A stretch of 64,000 nucleotides of DNA from JABDJL01 sp963664065 (GTDB lineage: Bacteria > Pseudomonadota > Gammaproteobacteria > Xanthomonadales > SZUA-36), in assembly GCA_963664065.1 (NCBI GenBank), contig OY760942.1:1736001-1800000 (forward strand). Reading direction: 5' to 3'. A program made the position numbers and the translations under genes. The notes beneath the pieces are model-generated. The model did not search any database and was not told the DNA's origin. It saw only the letters and a list, made by a program, of their open reading frames with translations. Below, piece by piece: positions 16,617-26,032 of this stretch (position 1 is the stretch's first letter; each line of letters begins with the position of its first letter).

Positions 16617-17596
16617 AAGCCATGGTCGTGGGGCGGCCCGGAGAGCCGCTGCAGTTGGAGGACAGGCCCGTACCGGAACCGGGCCCAGGACAGGTATTGT
16701 TGAAGGTCAGGGCCTGTGCGGTTTGTCGTACGGATCTTCATATTCTGGACCGCGAACTCCCCGACGTCCCGCAGGGCGTTGTGCCCGGTCACGAGATCGT
16801 GGGGGAGGTGGTCAGCACCGGGTCAGACGTCGATTACGCACTCGGGACTGCACTGGGGGTTCCATGGCTAGGCTACACCTGTGGGGACTGCCTCTACTGT
16901 CAATCGGGGCAGGAGAATCTCTGCGACCGTGCCCGGTTTACCGGCTACCAGGTCAACTGCGGTTTTGCCGAGTACACCGTGGCCGATCACCGCTACTGTT
17001 TTCCGATCAATCCCTGGTATTCCCCGCAGCACGCGGCGCCACTATTGTGCGCCGGTCTGATCGGCTATCGCTCGCTGCGCATGGCCGGTGACGGGACCCA
17101 TCTTGGTATCTATGGTTTCGGCGCAGCCGGCCATATTGTCGCCCAGCTAGCCCGCTTCCAGGAACGCAAGGTCTACGCCTTCACCCGTCCTGGCGACCGT
17201 GTCGCACAGGAATTCGCATGCGGGCTCGGTGCAGTGTGGGCAGGAGACTCGAGCGAGACCCCCGGGCACGAGCTCGATGCCGCCATCATCTTCGCTCCCG
17301 TGGGTGCGCTCGTCCCTGCAGCGCTACGCGCGGTGCGCAAAGGCGGGATCGTGGTGTGTGGAGGGATACACATGAGCGACATCCCACAATTCCCGTACAG
17401 CAACCTGTGGGGTGAGCGACAGCTGCGCTCGGTAGCCAACCTCACGCACCAGGATGCCAGCGAGTTTCTCGATCTGGCACCTCGTATACCCGTGAAGACC
17501 GAGGTGGAGCCCTACCGGTTGGAAGATGCCAACGTGGCACTGGAGCGCCTCCGGCGCGGCGAACTCACCGGCGCGGCGGTTCTGGTGATGGACTAG
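16613..17596 (+). CDS. Zinc-dependent alcohol dehydrogenase family protein
   Basis: Medium-chain dehydrogenase, probably NAD(P)-dependent. The 327-residue protein has the catalytic zinc site CRTDLHI with GHEIVGEV, and structural zinc cysteines in CGDCLYCQSGQENLC. The Rossmann region is GIYGFGAAGHIVAQLA. It resembles the AdhP-like zinc-binding group; the substrate is unknown. The ATG overlaps the obgE stop, which would couple the two genes, yet their functions are unrelated. The gene is visibly richer in G and C, especially at third positions, than obgE, which suggests transfer. obgE is more often followed by proB in relatives. Confidence 0.88.
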   Translation: MKAMVVGRPGEPLQLEDRPVPEPGPGQVLLKVRACAVCRTDLHILDRELPDVPQGVVPGHEIVGEVVSTGSDVDYALGTALGVPWLGYTCGDCLYCQSGQENLCDRARFTGYQVNCGFAEYTVADHRYCFPINPWYSPQHAAPLLCAGLIGYRSLRMAGDGTHLGIYGFGAAGHIVAQLARFQERKVYAFTRPGDRVAQEFACGLGAVWAGDSSETPGHELDAAIIFAPVGALVPAALRAVRKGGIVVCGGIHMSDIPQFPYSNLWGERQLRSVANLTHQDASEFLDLAPRIPVKTEVEPYRLEDANVALERLRRGELTGAAVLVMD

Positions 17597-17630
17597 CCAC
17601 CCTGATTGCATTCTTCGTCTTTGGGAAGGC

Positions 17631-18559
17631 TTATTCTTTCTCAGGCGGTAAGCCTATGTGCAGCCTGTTTTTCCAGAAATCAACCGTGATCAGAAAGTGT
17701 TGAAGGACATCGTAACCCAGCATACCGTGGCTGTGTTTACTCCCGCCTGCTTGTCTTCGCGAATCGTACATAACTCTCAGTTCATGTTTATTTATGATCA
17801 TGGCTTCCCCTTCCATCGGTACAATCGCCTTGACGTTTTCCAACTCATAAGGGCCGATTCCGAAACTTGAAAGGGTGAAAGTCTCCATGTTTTTGCCGGT
17901 GACGTTTACCCCTTCAGTTTTGACTGTCACAAGCGACCGGTCATCGAACCAACCGTTTTTTTTAGGAAGTTTGCGCGTCAGAACGACTCCTCCGCTGTTT
18001 CCGATATCAATGATCAACCAGGCATCTGTTTCCTGGTTCAGGTTTACTTTTATGACGGGCTGATTTGAGTTCCTGTCCCTCAATAAATCGACGTTTTCGA
18101 AGGCTTTCAAATTCACAGAATCCCGTTCAATAAGCCTCATCTCCATATGCGGATAATCGAGTTGCATAACAAACCTGTCGAAGTAATTCAGCGCAAACAT
18201 GAAATCAACATCGCCCAGGTCTCCGACCGAAACGTCATCCAGCGTGAAGTTCATGCCAAATACTTCTATGGGTATTTTGGTGATGAGGTCCAGCACGGCT
18301 GAAGTATAGGCACCACTTACTCTCATCTTTCCCTTCTTTTTGAAGTCGCCTCCATGCTGTTCCACAAACGAGGTACCGATCATGTTGTTTGATATGCCCG
18401 GATTCAGCAGCGCTTTGGTTTCATGCCCATTAATGCTTATCGGTATGGCAACGTACCCCGACCCGACTCCAGCTTAAAGGGCTTCCAGGCAGTGGCGGCC
18501 GCCTGAACCGGGCCGGCAAAGTTCAACAAAAACAAACCAATTAGGATGTGCCTGATCAT
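17631..18559 (-). pseudogene. Exported retropepsin-like aspartyl protease homologue, frameshifted
   Basis: Two open pieces join into one protein. 18559 to about 18470 gives a signal peptide MIRHILIGLFLLNFAGPVQA and the mature start. After a one-base frame change near 18460-18470 a second frame reads VAIPISINGHETKALLNPG and continues to 17631. The protein has two aspartyl-protease-like half domains. In the first the DTG triad is NPG, so the aspartate is missing. In the second it is DIGNSGG, with the typical C-terminal LGYDVLQHFLITVDF. Periplasmic location is inferred. Decay or a sequencing error could explain the shift. Confidence 0.6.
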
Positions 18560-18670
18560 ATTCTGTCCATGATCATAATACTTTATTTCACTCACTTGCT
18601 TAAGCATGCACATTGTTGCGTATTCTTCATGCAATCGTCGGAGTCTGGGTGAAATCATCTTTCGGCCACA

Positions 18671-18699
18671 AAAAAGCCCCGTTTCAAACGGGGCTTTTT
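18671..18699 (-). terminator. Bidirectional terminator after rpsT
   Basis: AAAAAGCCCCGTTT and AAACGGGGCTTTTT form a near-perfect stem with a tiny loop and T-runs on both strands. It lies about 25 bases past the rpsT stop on the minus strand. Confidence 0.92.
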
Positions 18700-18724
18700 C
18701 TTCATACGGGGTTCGGGCGTTGGA

Positions 18725-18985
18725 TCAGAGCGCGCGAATGTGCTTATTCATGCGGGATTTATGCCGGGCAGCTTTATTGCGGTGCATCAATTCTTTGGAC
18801 ACCGAGCGGTCAATAGCGGGCACTGCTGCTTTAAAGGCCGCTTCAGCGGCGCTCTTGTCGCCTGATTCAATCGCAGCAAGCACCTTTTTGATGCTGGTGC
18901 GTACGTGTGAACGCTGACTGGCGTTAAGCAGACGGTGCTTTTCCGACTGACGGGCACGCTTGCGTGCTGATAAACTGTTAGCCAA
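18725..18985 (-). CDS. rpsT: 30S ribosomal protein S20
   Basis: Small-subunit protein binding 16S rRNA. I choose the TTG at 18985, giving MANSLSARKRARQSEKHRL and 86 residues, the usual size. The upstream ATG at 18997 overlaps the GGAG ribosome site that would serve the TTG. E. coli rpsT is also known to start at UUG, and the poor start is part of its autoregulation, so the same control is likely here. Divergent from murJ and followed by a strong terminator. Confidence 0.95.
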   Translation of the reverse strand: MANSLSARKRARQSEKHRLLNASQRSHVRTSIKKVLAAIESGDKSAAEAAFKAAVPAIDRSVSKELMHRNKAARHKSRMNKHIRAL

Positions 18986-19023
18986 GTTGGTCTCCAAAAA
19001 TGGTCACAAAAAACAAGCCGGCT

Positions 19024-19052
19024 AGTATCGTGGTTTTTGCTTCCCGGGTCAA
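19024..19052 (-). promoter_or_regulatory. rpsT promoter
   Basis: On the minus strand TTGACC (19047-19052), a 17-base spacer and GATACT (19024-19029) form a good sigma-70 promoter. The expected transcript would have a leader of about 30 bases before the TTG start. Confidence 0.65.
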
Positions 19053-19088
19053 TGATTCCAGGACCTTTCTGTTAATGAAAATATCACT

Positions 19089-20648
19089 TTGAAACTGCTC
19101 AAATCCACAGCCACCGTGGGCGGCGCGACCTTACTTTCCCGCGTACTCGGTTTCGTACGGGACATGGTGATTGCGCGTTTTTTCGGTGCCGATGAAAAGA
19201 CCGACGCATTTTTCCTGGCTTTCCGAATACCCAACCTGATGCGGCGCATGTTTGCAGAGGGCTCGTTTTCCCTCGCTTTCGTGCCCGTGCTGTCCGAGTA
19301 CCGCGTGAAAGGTGACCGGTCAGCCGTACGTGATCTTGTCGACCATGTGGCCGGGACCCTGGCGGCAATTCTTTTGGTGATTACGGCGGCAGGCATGCTT
19401 GCCGCACCGGCAATTCTCGCCGTTTTTGCGCCCGGGTGGTTCATGGGAGACCGGCCTGAATTTGAACTTTCTGCACAGATGCTGCGGATCACTTTCCCGT
19501 ATATTTTCCTGATATCACTCACTGCCCTGGCTGGTGGCATCCTCAACACCTGGGAACGGTTCCTGGTCCCGGCCCTGACACCCATATTGCTGAACCTGTC
19601 ATTGATCGGATGTGCATTATTGCTTTCACCGCGCCTGGACGTGCCTGTGAAAGCGCTGGCATGGGGCGTGCTGATTGCCGGAGTAGTGCAGTTGCTGGTT
19701 CAAATTCCGGCGTTGGCCAGGCTGGGTTTGCTCCCACGTCCCCGCTGGAGTTGGAAGCATTCCGGTGTGCGGCGGATTCTGAAGTTAATGGTGCCGACCT
19801 TGCTAGGGTCGTCTGCCGCACAGGTAAATATCCTTATCGACAGTGTGATAGCAACATTTCTTGTTTCGGGCAGCGTGTCGTGGCTGTACTACTCTGATCG
19901 GTTGCTGGAGTTTCCCCTGGGCGTGTTTGGCATCGCCCTGGCCACGGTTATCCTGCCCAATCTCTCCCGCAAGCATGCCGAAAAGAGTAGCGAAGCCTTT
20001 TCTGCAACTCTAGACTGGGCATTGCGTTTGTCGTTGATTATCACCCTGCCTGCGGCTGCGGGGCTGGCCGTGATGGCCGAGCCGATACTGATCACCCTGT
20101 TCCAATACCAGGCTTTCCAGGCGGATGATGTCACCATGTCCGCACTAAGCCTGGTCGCTTATGCAATAGGCTTGCCGGCATTTATTGCTGTGAAGGTGCT
20201 GGCTCCGGGGTATTTTGCCCGCCACGATCCAAACACGCCGGTCAAGATCGGATTACTCGCCATTGCTGCCAATTTCGTGATGAACCTTATCTTTGTCGGA
20301 ACCCTGCTTAGCTGGGGATTTGCCGGTCCACACGCAGGACTGGCGCTTGCCAGTTCTGCTGCAGCCTTTTTGAACGCAGGATTGCTGTACCGGGGTTTGA
20401 GGAGAAATGGCACATACCAGCCAGCCAGGGGATGGTTAAAGCTAACAGTTACGGTAATTCTGTCCTGCCTGGTCATGATTGCCGTACTGATTCGCTGGAC
20501 TCCGGATGGAGAAATATGGATGGCATTGACAGCCGTAAACCGTGGCTTGGACCTGTTGACGTACATTTTCTTTGGCGCGTCTGTTTTTGCGCTTAGCTGC
20601 TGGATAGCAGGGGTTCGTCCGCATGATTTTTCTCAGGGCGCAAATTAG
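19089..20648 (+). CDS. murJ: Lipid II flippase MurJ
   Basis: Moves lipid II across the inner membrane for peptidoglycan synthesis. The 519-residue protein starts MKLLKSTATVGGATLLSRVL with the family segments GFVRDMVIARFFGA, TDAFFLAFRIPNLMRR and FAEGSFSLAFVPVLSEY. It shows about 14 hydrophobic segments. The start is TTG at 19089. A five-codon ATG mini-frame (19075-19092) ends on a TGA that overlaps this TTG, which could set translation by reinitiation. Divergent from rpsT, the usual gammaproteobacterial order, and followed by ribF. Confidence 0.95.
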   Translation: MKLLKSTATVGGATLLSRVLGFVRDMVIARFFGADEKTDAFFLAFRIPNLMRRMFAEGSFSLAFVPVLSEYRVKGDRSAVRDLVDHVAGTLAAILLVITAAGMLAAPAILAVFAPGWFMGDRPEFELSAQMLRITFPYIFLISLTALAGGILNTWERFLVPALTPILLNLSLIGCALLLSPRLDVPVKALAWGVLIAGVVQLLVQIPALARLGLLPRPRWSWKHSGVRRILKLMVPTLLGSSAAQVNILIDSVIATFLVSGSVSWLYYSDRLLEFPLGVFGIALATVILPNLSRKHAEKSSEAFSATLDWALRLSLIITLPAAAGLAVMAEPILITLFQYQAFQADDVTMSALSLVAYAIGLPAFIAVKVLAPGYFARHDPNTPVKIGLLAIAANFVMNLIFVGTLLSWGFAGPHAGLALASSAAAFLNAGLLYRGLRRNGTYQPARGWLKLTVTVILSCLVMIAVLIRWTPDGEIWMALTAVNRGLDLLTYIFFGASVFALSCWIAGVRPHDFSQGAN

Positions 20649-20690
20649 GCACAGAATCCTTTAAAACGCTGCGGCCCAAGCCTCTCTCAC

Positions 20691-20699
20691 TGCTATAAT
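20691..20699 (+). promoter_or_regulatory. Extended -10 promoter of ribF
   Basis: TGCTATAAT is a perfect extended -10 element. No good -35 is seen 17 bases upstream, as is common for this type. It lies about 38 bases before the ribF ATG and could drive ribF-ileS-lspA-ispH. Confidence 0.6.
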
Positions 20700-20736
20700 T
20701 CGCTCCTTTTGGGGCAATGTAAACGCGGCTTTGCAG

Positions 20737-21660
20737 ATGCGAGTAATCACTGAAAATACAATCAGATCCCTGTGCCGGTCCAGCGTTGTGACAATCGGCA
20801 ATTTCGATGGTATGCACCTGGGTCATAAAGCCCTGGTTGATCGCTGTATTGATCTCTCCGAAAAGATATCCGATGTGGTGGTTGTGACCTTTGAACCGCT
20901 GCCACAGGCCTTCCTGATACCCACAAGTGCACCGGCAAGACTGAGTAGTTCAAGGCAAAAGCTGGAGTTGCTTGAGAAATCAGGCGTAGACCTTGTGTGG
21001 ATGATGCGTTTTAATCAGGAATTGGCGAACATGAGTGCTGCCTCGTTTGCAAAATCCGTGCTGGCAGACGCCCTGGCGGCCAGCACGGTCGTAGTTGGTA
21101 AAGATTTTCGTTTCGGTTTCTCCCGGGAAGGCAGGCTGGCGACGCTCGAGAGCCTGGGCGGCCAGCTTGGTTTTAATGTTACTACGGTTGCGGATTTGGA
21201 AATTGGAAAGACCAGGGTATCCAGCACGACAGTGCGAAATTTGCTCGCCAACGGAGGATTTGAGCGCGCGCAGGATTTTCTCGGGCGCCGTTTTACGATG
21301 CAGGGTGAAGTGATTCGAGGCAGCCAGTTGGGTAGAAAACTCGGTTACCCGACTGCCAACATGAAACTCGAGGCCGAACCCAGTCCGCTTTCCGGGGTTT
21401 TTGCAGTACGGGCCAGGAAAACCGCTGAAACTGAATACCTGGACGCAATCGCGAGCCTGGGAACCAGGCCGGCAATCGGGGGTACTGAATTCCTGGTCGA
21501 GGTGCATATTTTTGATTATTGCGGCGACCTTTACGGGCAGCAGCTGGAAGTGGATTTTGTAGCGAAAATCAGGGATGAGGAAAACTTTGAATCGATGGAA
21601 AATCTGGTTGCACAAATGAAAAAAGACGAGTCTCGTGCACGGCAAATCCTGCGTGCCTGA
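20737..21660 (+). CDS. ribF: Riboflavin kinase / FAD synthetase
   Basis: Makes FMN from riboflavin and FAD from FMN. The N-terminal adenylyltransferase has TIGNFDGMHLGHKALV, with the HxGH nucleotide-binding motif, and VGKDFRFGFSREG. The C-terminal kinase domain has GEVIRGSQLGRKLGYPTANM and GVFAVRA. I start at ATG 20737 (MRVITENTIRSL, 307 residues); a TTG two codons earlier is possible. Sits between murJ and ileS, the conserved neighbourhood. Confidence 0.95.
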   Translation: MRVITENTIRSLCRSSVVTIGNFDGMHLGHKALVDRCIDLSEKISDVVVVTFEPLPQAFLIPTSAPARLSSSRQKLELLEKSGVDLVWMMRFNQELANMSAASFAKSVLADALAASTVVVGKDFRFGFSREGRLATLESLGGQLGFNVTTVADLEIGKTRVSSTTVRNLLANGGFERAQDFLGRRFTMQGEVIRGSQLGRKLGYPTANMKLEAEPSPLSGVFAVRARKTAETEYLDAIASLGTRPAIGGTEFLVEVHIFDYCGDLYGQQLEVDFVAKIRDEENFESMENLVAQMKKDESRARQILRA

Positions 21661-21696
21661 AACCAACAATAATACGGGAAATGAATAGAAAAACTG

Positions 21697-24510
21697 ATGG
21701 ATTATAAGAATACGATCAACCTGCCAAGGACGTCGTTTCCGATGAAGGCCAACCTGGCCAACAGGGAACCGGTGATGTTGAAACGGTGGGAAGAAACAGG
21801 GCTTTATCACCGAATCCAGGAAAAAACTTCCGGTCGTCCGACGTTTATCCTGCATGACGGCCCACCCTATGCTAACGGTGATATTCATATTGGCCACGCG
21901 GTCAATAAAATTCTCAAGGACATGGTTGTAAAGTCTCGACTGATGGCGGGATTCCATTCGCCGTATGTACCGGGCTGGGATTGCCATGGTTTGCCCATTG
22001 AGCACCAGGTGGAAAAGAAAATTGGCAAGGTGGGACAAAAGGTAGATGCCAAGACCTTTCGTGCAAAATGCCGCGAGTACGCGTTGAGGCAAATCGACCA
22101 GCAACGCGTGGATTTCAAGCGATTGGGGGTGTTGGGTGACTGGGAGCAGCCTTACCAGACACTGAAATACAGCTATGAAGCGAACATGGTGCGGGCGCTG
22201 GCAAGAATTGTCGATCGCGGGCATGTTAGCCAGGGTGCCAAACCGGTTAACTGGTGCTTTGATTGCGGATCGGCATTGGCCGAGGCCGAAATCGAGTACA
22301 TGGACCGCAGCTCCCCGGCTATCGACGTCATGTTTGCTGCTGTGGATTCCCAGGCCATGCTAGGCGTGTTTGGCATGACCTCATTTGATGGTGAAGTGGG
22401 CATTCCGATCTGGACAACCACGCCCTGGACGCTTCCAGCCAACCAGGCGGTGACTTTACACGCAGAATTGGACTACGTGCTGCTGAGTGGGAATTGGCAG
22501 GGTAGCAGAATCGCGGTCGTGGTAGCCGAAGAACTGGCGGGCACTTTTACAGCGCGTATCGGGCTGGAAGACGCGATGCGGCTTGGGTCGTGCCCGGGTG
22601 CGGCGCTGGAGCACCAGCGGCTCAAGCATCCGTTTTATGACCGCGATGTTCCTGTCGTTCTCGGAGAGCACGTCACCACCGAGACAGGCACCGGCGCGGT
22701 GCATACTGCGCCGGGACATGGCGAAGAAGACTTTTTGATCGGTCGTGAATACGACCTGCCCATCAGTAATCCCGTGGGTGGCGATGGTGTTTACCTGCCG
22801 GAGACTGAATTATTTGCCGGACAATTCGTTTGGGCAGCCAACGACAACATCATCGAAAAACTACGCGATGGGCGTGTCCTGCTCAATCACGAACCGATCC
22901 GGCACAGTTATCCACATTGCTGGCGTCATAAATCGCCGACCGCTTTCCGGGTGACGCCCCAGTGGTTTATCAGCATGGAACAGGAAGGCTTGCGAGCAGA
23001 CGCGCTGGAAGCCATCAAGACCGTACGCTGGGTTCCTTCATGGGGCCAGGATCGGATAAGCAGCATGATTGCCGGCCGGCCGGACTGGTGTATTTCACGT
23101 CAGCGGACATGGGGTGTGCCCATTACCTTGTTCGTTGACAAATCCAGCGGGGAATTGCATCCCGATACGCAGGTCTTGATGCAAAAGGCGGCAGACCAAT
23201 TCGAATCCAGAGGTGTGGATTGTTGGTATGAAGATCAGATTTTCGAAACGCTGGGCGTTGATCCGGATCGTTATGAACGCGTCAACGATATTCTTGATGT
23301 CTGGTTCGACTCGGGGGTCAGCCATCGTTGCGTGCTGGATGTGCACGAGTCTCTGAATCGACCTGCAGACATGTACCTGGAGGGTTCTGATCAGCATCGG
23401 GGCTGGTTTCATTCATCCTTGCTGAGTTCGGTCGCCATGCACGGCGCGGCACCATACCGGCAGGTATTGACCCATGGCTTTGCAGTGGATGCTGACGGTC
23501 GGAAGATGTCCAAGTCTGTGGGTAATGTCGTCGCGCCGCAAAAGGTGATGAATTCACTGGGTGCTGATGTGCTGCGCCTATGGGTAGCTTCCGCGGATTA
23601 TCACCAGGAAATGAATGTTTCCGATGAAATTCTTCGCCGTGTGGCGGATGGTTACCGCAGAATCCGCAATACCGCGCGTTTCCTGCTGGGTAACCTGGAC
23701 GGCTTCGGGTCATCGCATATTCTTGAGCCTGGCGATATGCTACCACTGGATCGATGGGCGGTGGACCGCGCTGCACAATTGCAGAAAGAGATTTCCCACG
23801 CGTATGAGAATTACGAATTCATGCAGATTTACCAGAAGGTGCACCACTTCTGTGTGCTCGACATGGGCGCTTTTTACCTGGATGTTCTTAAGGACCGGCT
23901 GTACACCACGGGCAGTGACAGCCAGCCCAGAAAATCAGCGCAGACAGCGATGTACCACATCATCGAAGCACTGGTACGCTGGATAGCGCCTGTACTGAGC
24001 TTTACCGCCGAAGAAATCTGGACGGAACTGGGTGAGGGCCGCGACGAAAGTGTATTTATGGCAACCTGGTATACAGGCTTGATTGAGCTGGATTCGGCCG
24101 ATGATCGTAATTTGTGGCGACAGTTGATGGCTGTTAGAGAGACAGTAAGCAAAGGCATTGAAGAACTCCGGTCAGCAGGCAAAGCGGGATCGTCATTGGC
24201 AACGGAAGTGAAGATTTGGGCGGATGGGGAAATCCTGAGAACCCTGGAAAGTGTTGGAGACGAGTTGAGATTTCTTTTAATTACATCGGAAGCGACCGTC
24301 CACTGCCTGGCAGATGCTCCTGGCGAAGTTGAGCAACTTGAACTGGCAAGCGGCAATATTGCGGTGCTTGTTGAAGCGTCAAAGCATGCCAAGTGCGTTA
24401 GATGTTGGCATCAAAGGGAAGAAGTAGGAATGTCAAAGCGCCACCCAGAGTTATGCGGGAGATGCATTGAAAATGTTGATGGTCGCGGTGAGCGGCGACG
24501 GATTGGATGA
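21697..24510 (+). CDS. ileS: Isoleucyl-tRNA synthetase
   Basis: Charges tRNA-Ile and edits misactivated valine. The 937-residue class I enzyme has the HIGH motif in PPYANGDIHIGHAVNK and KMSKS in GRKMSKSVGN. The CP1 editing domain is visible at TTPWTLPANQAV and HTAPGHGEEDF. The C-terminal zinc cysteines are CVRCWH and CGRCIE. Full length. It follows ribF by 36 bases, and lspA begins on the base after its stop, so the genes form one operon. Confidence 0.97.
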   Translation: MDYKNTINLPRTSFPMKANLANREPVMLKRWEETGLYHRIQEKTSGRPTFILHDGPPYANGDIHIGHAVNKILKDMVVKSRLMAGFHSPYVPGWDCHGLPIEHQVEKKIGKVGQKVDAKTFRAKCREYALRQIDQQRVDFKRLGVLGDWEQPYQTLKYSYEANMVRALARIVDRGHVSQGAKPVNWCFDCGSALAEAEIEYMDRSSPAIDVMFAAVDSQAMLGVFGMTSFDGEVGIPIWTTTPWTLPANQAVTLHAELDYVLLSGNWQGSRIAVVVAEELAGTFTARIGLEDAMRLGSCPGAALEHQRLKHPFYDRDVPVVLGEHVTTETGTGAVHTAPGHGEEDFLIGREYDLPISNPVGGDGVYLPETELFAGQFVWAANDNIIEKLRDGRVLLNHEPIRHSYPHCWRHKSPTAFRVTPQWFISMEQEGLRADALEAIKTVRWVPSWGQDRISSMIAGRPDWCISRQRTWGVPITLFVDKSSGELHPDTQVLMQKAADQFESRGVDCWYEDQIFETLGVDPDRYERVNDILDVWFDSGVSHRCVLDVHESLNRPADMYLEGSDQHRGWFHSSLLSSVAMHGAAPYRQVLTHGFAVDADGRKMSKSVGNVVAPQKVMNSLGADVLRLWVASADYHQEMNVSDEILRRVADGYRRIRNTARFLLGNLDGFGSSHILEPGDMLPLDRWAVDRAAQLQKEISHAYENYEFMQIYQKVHHFCVLDMGAFYLDVLKDRLYTTGSDSQPRKSAQTAMYHIIEALVRWIAPVLSFTAEEIWTELGEGRDESVFMATWYTGLIELDSADDRNLWRQLMAVRETVSKGIEELRSAGKAGSSLATEVKIWADGEILRTLESVGDELRFLLITSEATVHCLADAPGEVEQLELASGNIAVLVEASKHAKCVRCWHQREEVGMSKRHPELCGRCIENVDGRGERRRIG

Positions 24511-25071
24511 ATGAGTAATAGCCCGGCAAAGCGCGGTAGTTTTCCGGCCCTGGTTCGAACCGGGTTGTGGTTGGCGCTCGCTGCGGCGGTGATCTTTGTT
24601 GACTGGGATACCAAGCAATGGGCGAGTGAATCTTTGGTGTTGTACCGGCCAAGTCATATTAATTCCTGGTTGAACATGACGCTGGCACATAATTACGGGG
24701 CAGCCTTTAGTATGTTCAGTGATGCAGGCGGCTGGCAGCGTTGGTTTCTCACCATCCTGGCTAGCGGTGTTACGGTGGTGCTGCTGATTTGGCTATTCAG
24801 GCTTAAAGAAGACGAATGGCGAACGGGTTTGTCCTTAGCATTGATTATCGGCGGAGCAGTTGGCAACCTCATCGATAGGATCCAGCTAGGATATGTCGTG
24901 GACTTTATTGACGTTTTCTACAAGAATTACCATTGGCCTGCCTTCAATGTGGCGGATTCTGCCATTACCGGTGGAATCATCCTGCTGCTGCTGGACGCAT
25001 TGATCCTGACCATCAATAAGCAAGACATGAATACCGGCGATGAAGTCAACGAAGAGGAAGCAACAGAGTGA
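24511..25071 (+). CDS. lspA: Lipoprotein signal peptidase
   Basis: Inner-membrane aspartyl protease that removes signal peptides from prolipoproteins. The 186-residue protein has four membrane segments. The family motifs NLIDRIQLGYVVDFIDVF and FNVADSAITGG carry the two catalytic aspartates. The N-terminus is a little longer than usual, with a basic start before the first membrane helix. It begins right after the ileS stop and overlaps ispH by four bases (GTGA). Confidence 0.95.
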   Translation: MSNSPAKRGSFPALVRTGLWLALAAAVIFVDWDTKQWASESLVLYRPSHINSWLNMTLAHNYGAAFSMFSDAGGWQRWFLTILASGVTVVLLIWLFRLKEDEWRTGLSLALIIGGAVGNLIDRIQLGYVVDFIDVFYKNYHWPAFNVADSAITGGIILLLLDALILTINKQDMNTGDEVNEEEATE

Positions 25072-26021
25072 ACCTGCTGCTCGCTAATCCCAGGGGATTT
25101 TGCGCAGGCGTAGACCGCGCCATCGAGATTGTCGAACGAGCGCTCGAGTTGTTTGGTGCGCCCATCTATGTCCGCCACGAAGTCGTACACAACCGGTTCG
25201 TGGTTGACAGGCTAACGTCCCAGGGTGCTGTTTTTGTTGATGAACTCAATGACGTACCTGACGGGGGAACCGTCGTATTCAGCGCCCACGGTGTTTCCCA
25301 GAAAGTGCGGACAGCCGGCAAAAGCCGGGATTTGAAAGTTTTTGATGCCACTTGCCCGCTGGTAACCAAGGTGCACATGGAAGTTATCCGTCATTGCAAA
25401 TCAGGCAGGGACGTGATCCTGATCGGCCATGCGGGTCACCCGGAAGTAGAAGGTACGATGGGCCAATGGCTGAGCAATCCACCTCGCGGCAATAAGATAT
25501 ACCTGATGGAGTGTCTCGAAGATGTTGAATCCTTGCAGGTGGGGGTTCCCGATCATCTGGCATTTGTAACCCAGACCACACTTTCAGTCGATGATACACG
25601 CGAAATAATCACTGCTTTACAGGGACGCTTCCCTGGAATTCTTGGTCCAAAACACGATGACATTTGCTACGCCACGCAAAACCGGCAGGACGCGGTCAGA
25701 ACGGTGGCGCAGCAGGCGGAATTATTGCTGGTAGTAGGTTCCGTGAATAGTTCTAACTCAAATCGCCTCCGTGAACTGGCGGAAAAACAGGGTGTGCCTG
25801 CCTACCTGATTGATGGTGCCTCCGAAATTAGGGAAGAGTGGCTTGCCGGCGTCAATACAATTGGACTCACAGCTGGTGCTTCGGCCCCGGAAAGCCTGGT
25901 GCAGGGTGTTGTTGAGTGTCTACGGATACTCGGTGCGAAAAAACCTGTCGAATTTGACGGCATTCCCGAAAACATGGAATTTGCCTTGCCAAAGGAGTTG
26001 CGTATCGAGATACGCAAATAG
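25068..26021 (+). CDS. ispH: 4-hydroxy-3-methylbut-2-enyl diphosphate reductase
   Basis: Last step of the MEP isoprenoid pathway: reduces HMBPP to IPP and DMAPP using a 4Fe-4S cluster. The 317-residue protein has the cluster cysteines in NPRGFCAGVDRAI, DATCPLVTKVH and DDICYATQNRQ. The active-site blocks are HEVVHN, FSAHGVS, GHAGHPEVEGTMGQ and SSNSNRL. Start is GTG at 25068 inside the lspA stop. Converges on pilE with only 11 bases between stops. Confidence 0.96.
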   Translation: MNLLLANPRGFCAGVDRAIEIVERALELFGAPIYVRHEVVHNRFVVDRLTSQGAVFVDELNDVPDGGTVVFSAHGVSQKVRTAGKSRDLKVFDATCPLVTKVHMEVIRHCKSGRDVILIGHAGHPEVEGTMGQWLSNPPRGNKIYLMECLEDVESLQVGVPDHLAFVTQTTLSVDDTREIITALQGRFPGILGPKHDDICYATQNRQDAVRTVAQQAELLLVVGSVNSSNSNRLRELAEKQGVPAYLIDGASEIREEWLAGVNTIGLTAGASAPESLVQGVVECLRILGAKKPVEFDGIPENMEFALPKELRIEIRK

Positions 26022-26032
26022 ACCAAGACCGG

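Noticed and set aside
21661..21696. T-box or other leader before ileS
   Set aside because: The gap is only 36 bases and contains no leader structure; T-boxes are not expected in this group.
20980..22224. A 414-codon minus-strand frame
   Set aside because: It lies wholly across ribF and ileS, which are unmistakable genes on the other strand. Its composition is that of an antisense shadow.
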